Assembly (NCBI GenBank): GCA_951804985.1
Contig: OX638132.1
Span: forward strand, 19,759,529 to 19,823,528
Length of the DNA: 64,000 nucleotides
Source of the DNA: Dryomyza anilis
Lineage: Eukaryota; Arthropoda; Insecta; Diptera; Dryomyzidae
Reading direction: 5' to 3'
Shown here: piece by piece, positions 58,736 through 64,000 of the stretch
Position numbering within the stretch: the first letter of the stretch is position 1
Layout: each line of letters opens with the position of its first letter
Translations under genes and position numbers: made by a program
Notes under the pieces: generated by a model
Databases searched by the model: none
What the model was told of the DNA's origin: nothing
The model's input: only the letters and a program-made list of their open reading frames with translations

Positions 58736-59109
58736 TTTATACTATTTATGAATTTGTTCATCAATGTTATGAATGTCACATTAAGACCTATAGGACACGT
58801 ATTACTATAGGACGTAAATACTAAAGATGGGCGAGTGCCTGTTATTGATGGCACGGACACGCACGGGTACGCCTATAGGTGACACGCACGAGCACGAACC
58901 CGACGACTAAATTTAAAGGCACGCACGAGAAGCACGATAAAACAAGGAACACGAAGAAACACGAAAAAAGCACGGAATCACATGAAAAACTAGGCAAAAC
59001 GTGAAAAATGCTATTATAAACAGGGACTAAAACCCTTAAGAATATATGGGTTCCGATACCGGTTCCACACATTTTAAAATCAGTTTCGGTTCTTTATGGT
59101 CCCTTATTA

Positions 59110-59120
59110 TTGATTGATTA

Positions 59121-59159
<39 letters not shown>

Positions 59160-59580
59160 GATTGATAGAAGGAGGTGGGAAAACCCCTCTGTGCATAGCA
59201 CAGAGTACACCTAGGCCATAAAGTAGGCCCGTTGTGACCGCTCGGATCATGAGTCGTCTGTAATGTGTTGTAGCTGTTATGCTACTCAGTGGAGTTTAGA
59301 AGTTCCGTGGATTTGACAAATTTTCTTAGTACTTTACAGTCCAAGCTTCCCAGTTGTTTCAATGATGAAATAAGCGGAGCTCCAAAGTGGATGAATCTGG
59401 CAAATGCCGGGCAGTGACACAAGTAGTGTTCAAGCGTCTCTGTCTCTTCCTCACAGGCCTTGCACAAGTAAGAGTCGGACTCTTCTCAATTTGAAAAGAT
59501 GACATCTTAGCTCTTTATAGCCCGTGAGGATGCCTGTGAATTGTTTTAACTCCTTTTTATTAAGCGTTAGAATTCTGTTC
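59110..59580 (-). pseudogene. LINE 3-prime end: RNase H tail, Cys/His motif and CAAT-repeat tail
   Basis: On the minus strand: ELKQFTGILTGYKELRCHLF (like the ELxxLxGxLTGHxxLxxHL end of RNase H in I/R1-type elements), a frame break, then CKACEEETETLEHYLCHCPAF with the C-x2-C-x8-H-x4-C spacing typical of these LINEs, and a stop at 59284-59282. After about 115 bp of 3-prime UTR comes a (CAAT)n array (59110-59166) that I take as the element tail. The 5-prime part is missing, so it is dead. Confidence 0.65.
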
Positions 59581-61200
59581 CAAAATTTACTTTGGTACTG
59601 TTTTATCTGAATCGGAACCTGTCGGGGATCGCAAAGAACTGGAATCGGAATCGTATCGATTTGTGGAACCGGAATCGAAACCGTTATTAAAAAATGTGTG
59701 AAACCGCCGATATTCCTTAATCAGATAATCCCTGGTTAAAGTACCATGAAATTTTTATTTTCTGATGCTGGAAGTAAAGGGTTTTTTTTAAAATTGGAGT
59801 AGAAATTAAAAAAAAATCTTTAATGGGCACGAACTCAGAATTTCGTGCATGATACGAAAAAAACCATGGCACGCGCCCTTCTTTAGTAAATACAAAACTA
59901 TCATCACTCTGAGATTCAATTTTTGAGTTTGTGTGCGATATTTTCAGGCGTTAGTTTAGAAAATGTACCGCTATTTTCGAATGAAATAAAAATTATTCAT
60001 TCTTGAGTTCTGTAAGAATATTGACAATTATCGATCGAAACTGTCGATTTGGCAACGAATGACTTTTTTTATTTCTTCCACAGTTTGAAAACGAATTTAA
60101 ACGAATTTAAAATAAGACTTAAAAACATTTCAAACTCATAACTCTTGTCGATATCGGCTACTGTTAAAAGCAATCATATATGATTTTTGGAAATGGAGAT
60201 TATTAAAACTAAATAATGAGATTCGTCAAATAAGTTGAAAATCTTTTTCTTCTTTAAATTAATAAAATTCTAACCTAAAAATATGTCGAGAACATTAAGA
60301 TTGTGAGGAATGTCCAAATTTTCTCGCAAATATGTTTCAATCTTTTCTTAGTGTTGCAAATGTGTTGAAATCGAAACTAATCACGTTATCAATTTAAGTT
60401 TCGGTTAAAATTATCGACATAGGTTTTAGATAAAATTTGATTTTCGAATCTGTTAAAAAAAATCCCAATTTTGAACTTGTTAGCTTTATTTTTAAAGGAA
60501 TTTAAAAATAAATTAAATCATCAAATTTGGAATTAAGAATAAAATATATAAATCATGTTATTTAAAGAATTAATCAGTATAGTTGCTAAAGCTCGTTAAA
60601 GCTGCGCTTAAAAGCATGTCAAGCTTGCATTGAAGAAATAACCAGCTTCAAAGCTACAGAGACAGAGACCAAACATAAATCAGCACCTCGAATAAAAAGA
60701 AAAACAAAATACGAACAAAAAAAATTAACAATAAAAACGATGTTGAAAGTCGTTTAGCCAGTTTAGCTGTTGTTTCTTAAGCTGTTTTTTTTTTTTTTCA
60801 AGATAAATTTGTTAGTGTTTTCCTGTGGCAAATGTCTTTGTTTAAATGGTATTTTGTTTTCGTTTTTCTTTGTGCTTTTTTTATATAAAGAATACTAAAT
60901 TATGCAGAAATATGAAAATAAATTTTGATATATGCAAAAAATGTTAAAACTTACCGAAAAAATGCAGAGCAATGAAAACAAATTTGCAAAATTTATTTTT
61001 GGAATGGTTGAAAATATTTATTTAATAACTTTCAAAATTTTTTAATTATATTACTCCTAAATTTTTATTTATTTCTAGACAACTAACAGACTTTCTCAAC
61101 TGCTTCAATTCAATACATTTGTAGTTTAAATTATATTTTTTTTTCACTTTTTACACAAATTTTTTATTATATTATTTTATTATTTTTTACACTTTTTACA
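59581..61200. other. AT-rich desert
   Basis: No gene, RNA or repeat I can support. The stretch has long T and A runs. Confidence 0.4.
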
Positions 61201-61229
61201 CATCTTTGAGCAATTGTTAATATTTATTT

Positions 61230-61640
61230 ACGAAATTAACGCGTTTTTCTTTGCGCACACTCTGCTGCTGTCGCGCATCAATTCAGCAGCAATTTAATGA
61301 ACCTTTTTTCAAATTCAATCAAAGAAAAATAAATTATCGTAGCACTTAATTTTTTTTTTTTATATAAACACTTTTGTTACATGTTGCTGTTATGTGTGAA
61401 ATGATGTCAAAATATTTTTTTGTTTATTCATATTTATTTTCCACTCTATTCTTAAATGTAAAAATAAAACAAATGTTCGTTAATTCGCCAGTTCGTAAAC
61501 GCAGCCAGCATAACAACAACGACACACAACCGCCCAACTCGACGTTTTCCTCACAAATGATGAAAAAAAAATAAGCAGGCAACTCTCTCAACAACACTTT
61601 GCTGCTGTGTAGTGTTGCCGTTGATTGCCGAATTGGTAAA
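61230..61640. promoter_or_regulatory. GC-richer patch, possible promoter or leader on the plus strand
   Basis: Contains CTTTGCGCACACTCTGCTGCTG, CAGCCAGCATAACAACAACGACACACAACCGCCC and CTTTGCTGCTGTGTAGTG in an otherwise AT-rich area. CAACAACGACAC-type sequence is typical of fly 5-prime leaders. No convincing coding frame follows within the window. Confidence 0.3.
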
Positions 61641-61873
61641 AAGTAGTTTCCGGTTGTACGAATATTTAGTAATGAGTAGGAAAATGTTCAAATATCAAAA
61701 AGTTATTCATTATGATCAATACATTCAGCTTACACAGCACAACAAAAATAAATTATTCTCGATTTTAGTATGATTTTCCGATGGACATTAATCATCGATG
61801 GATTTTAATCACGACGTCATACTCATATTATTCAGATTGCCTAAAGTTTTCGATTTATTACGTTGATTTATTT

Positions 61874-62065
61874 ATAGTAGTCAAATGTCAAAATAACTCA
61901 AGATTTTTGTTGCAAATGTACAAGAAATCAGGATGTTTGCTATCAGTCAACTGTAAATATTTCAATTATCATTGCTGTTGTGGCAAACATCTCGTAACCT
62001 TCTGCATATATGTATGACATATTTAAAAAATATTAATAGTTTTGCTGCAACTTTATTGAAACTTA
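61874..62065 (+). repeat. Duplicated 190-bp repeat, interrupted at its right end
   Basis: Copy of 58026-58213. At AACTTTATTGAAACTT the match stops and foreign DNA containing the mariner begins. The missing flank returns at about 63430 (ACTTTCATAAACATCTTG). Confidence 0.75.
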
Positions 62066-62202
62066 TGGGATGTTCGAATATTTGCTTCAAGGCGTAAATT
62101 TAAACAGATAAAAAGTTTTTCAAAATAAAACAAATACGGTTTTGGATATCAATGAAATTCTTTATTCCTGTAAAAGTACGTTCGATGCCATTTTGTATGG
62201 AA

Positions 62203-63237
62203 CTAGATTTCTTTTGCATGGGCACGCTTGCAGAAGTCCAGACGCTGAACCCAATTTTCGACGGTTTTCAAGCATAAATCGGCCGATACTGCTGCAATTT
62301 CACGTTCGATATTCGTACGAAGTTCATCAATCGTCGCTGGCTTGTTGGCATAGACCATAGACTTGACGTAGCCCCACAGGAAATAGTCTAACGGCGTCAA
62401 ATCGCACGACCGAGGCGGCCAATCGACTGGACCATTTCGTGAGATAACACGTTCTCCAAACTTGGTTTCCAATAAATTGATTGAGGCATTCGCTGTGTGC
62501 CTCCAAGTCCATATCATCCAATTGGGGCCAAAAATATTCGGTTATCATTGAACGGTAGCGATTCCCATTCGCAGTAACGTGCCGGTCTTGATCATCACGG
62601 AAGAAGTACGGCCCAATGACGCCGCCGGCCCATAAACCGCACCAAACCGTAATTTTTTCTGGATGCAATGATGACTCATGGAGTACGTGTGGATTGCTGT
62701 CTGACCAATAACGCATATTTTGTTTATTGACAAAGCCATTCAGCCAGAAATGAGCCTAATCGCTGAAGATGATTTTTCGATGAAAATCCGAATCATTTTC
62801 AAGTTGTTGCTCAGCCCAATTCACGAACATACGACGCTTCTGGTGGTCAAGTGGCTTCAGTACTTGCGTCAATTTGATTTTGTAAGGATGTAGGCCAAAA
62901 TCTTTTCGCAAAATTCGCCACAAGGACGTCACAGAGATGCCCAACGCTTGAGAACGACGTGTGAGAGACACATTTGGGCTTTATTCAACTGAAGCCTTAG
63001 CGACAGCAATATTCTCGACACTACGGGCACATCCTTGTCTCACTGGCACGGGAACATTTTGTACTGTGCCTGTGGATTCAAATTTTTCCACTAGACGCTC
63101 AATTGTTGATCTGCTAGGACGATTATGACGACCATAAATTGGATGTACGCTCTTAACTTTGAGGCCACTGACTCCGAATTTCGGTAGTAAATTTTAATAA
63201 TTTCGACTCGTTTTTGGCTCGTATATCTCTCCATCAT
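62203..63237 (-). pseudogene. Broken mariner-type transposase
   Basis: The span of 345 codons is normal for mariner. It starts MMERYTSQKRVEIIKIYYRN (helix-turn-helix region), then has LTRRSQALGISVTSLWRILR, DHQKRRMFVNWAEQQL, KIIFSD (first catalytic Asp), YWSDSNPHVLHESSLHPEKI, the third-Asp region RSCDLTPLDYFLWGYVK, and ends near ENWVQRLDFCKRA. Lesions: a frameshift near 63165, stops at 62983-62981 (TAA) and 62758-62756 (TAG), and a frame-shifting deletion near 62502 that removes the second catalytic Asp. The enzyme would have cut and pasted the element at TA sites; this copy cannot. The terminus near 63350 (AGGGTTTTTCATCAAGGACG on the minus strand) matches 46337. I could not find the other end. 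Confidence 0.88.
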
Positions 63238-63350
63238 TAAATGGCAAACCTTACTGAAGAGAAATGTCAAAATAGCGGCAAGAAATATGGTGTCGTTTGC
63301 TGTCCCTGTCGCTATACTTTTGTAGCGTCCTTGATGAAAAACCCTTTATT
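63238..63350. mobile_element. Mariner 5-prime untranslated region and terminus
   Basis: Minus strand from ATAAAGGGTTTTTCATCAAGG to the transposase ATG, matching 46337-46468 over about 115 bp. Confidence 0.7.
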
Positions 63351-63480
63351 AATGACTAACACCATTATTGTTATGAATGCTATCATAAATATGAAGAACG
63401 CTTGGTAACTGTCGAAAAAGTTGCAACAAGACTTTCATAAACATCTTGTTTTCTTAGTGCATTGAGCTACCGCGACTACA
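63351..63480. repeat. Scraps of family A, the 190-bp repeat and the SINE
   Basis: 63350-63420 equals part of MITE family A (CGCTTGGTAACTGTCGAAAAAG), 63425-63457 is the displaced right flank of the 190-bp repeat, and GAGCTACCGCGACTAC (63464-63479) is the reverse of a SINE head start. Confidence 0.55.
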
Positions 63481-64000
63481 TATTTTTTACCCTTACCTTA
63501 TTTTTTACCCGTATTTTTTTCCCTTACTTATTTTTGCAAGGCGAAGTATATGTGCCGAACAGCATTTTTTCTCTATACAATACTTTTAAAATTTTTAAAT
63601 AGGTGTGGTTCTGAAAATAATGAATTTCACCCGATTTTAGAAGGTTTTGGGCACATTGTGCGTCGTTGGCTCCGATGGTAAGTGCGTTATTACTTAGTGG
63701 AAAAAAATGTTTAAAATTATTTAAATGAATTTTTCTGTAGGGCAATCTATCTTCTTTAAAATTCCGTTTAAAAAAACGACTCTTGGTTAAAAAGTTATAT
63801 ATACTAAATTAAATAAATACAACATTTTTTTACTTGTTAAATTTAAATCTGCAAAATTTTCAAAATCAGATAAAATAAATTTAACAATTAAAAAAAAGTT
63901 ACCTTTATTTAATCTACTAATGATAACTTTTTATTTAAAGAGAATACATGGACCTATATAACTGGGCATAAAAATCATTTTTAGCACTTTTGTCATTTAT
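63481..64000. other. AT-rich end of window
   Basis: No feature recognised. A 73-codon minus-strand frame (63745-63524) is low in coding character. Confidence 0.35.

Noticed and set aside
58834..59090. CACGCACGAG-rich stretch with a 76-codon minus-strand ORF
   Set aside because: Simple low-complexity sequence; the peptide is Val/Phe/Cys-rich with no family resemblance.

Overview
The window is nuclear DNA of a higher fly (Diptera). The predicted proteins resemble Drosophila ones, introns in the small genes are 53-59 bp with GT..AG ends, and the background is very AT-rich and full of short inverted-repeat elements. A tephritid-like fly with a repeat-rich genome is my best guess; the family is inference, not read from the sequence.

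Genes cluster at the left. Taf12 (1138-1714, plus) converges on an FKBP2-type ER prolyl isomerase (1870-2342, minus). A tiny two-exon gene on the plus strand (3833-4077, 63 codons, TATA box upstream) has exons too short for ordinary ORF calling; I do not recognise it. A 1,933-residue single-pass receptor tyrosine phosphatase (4790-15812, minus, four exons) follows. It has a mucin-like ectodomain, a WPE instead of WPD loop, and an insertion of about 80 residues in the catalytic domain. After a 15 kb desert comes prolidase Dip-C (30977-32422, minus). I found no other confident protein gene up to 64 kb.

The rest is mostly transposon debris: a tRNA-derived SINE family (three full copies with target-site duplications plus fragments), three LINE 3-prime fragments, a broken mariner transposase (62203-63237), several MITE families, and three large foldback structures near 26, 39 and 55 kb. 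Many insertions are nested, so relative ages can be read: a SINE inside a MITE, a MITE inside an older repeat, the mariner inside a duplicated repeat, and a dispersed repeat inside a foldback element.

Strongest second looks: the unrecognised 63-aa gene; a 46-bp copy of the Taf12 3-prime end inside an inverted-repeat element at 2.9 kb; the altered phosphatase active-site region; and a 1.29 kb inverted-repeat element (39908-41195) carrying five copies of a 15-mer. The housekeeping proteins share no pathway: Taf12 acts in nuclear transcription, FKBP2 in ER folding, prolidase in cytosolic peptide turnover, and the phosphatase at the cell surface.
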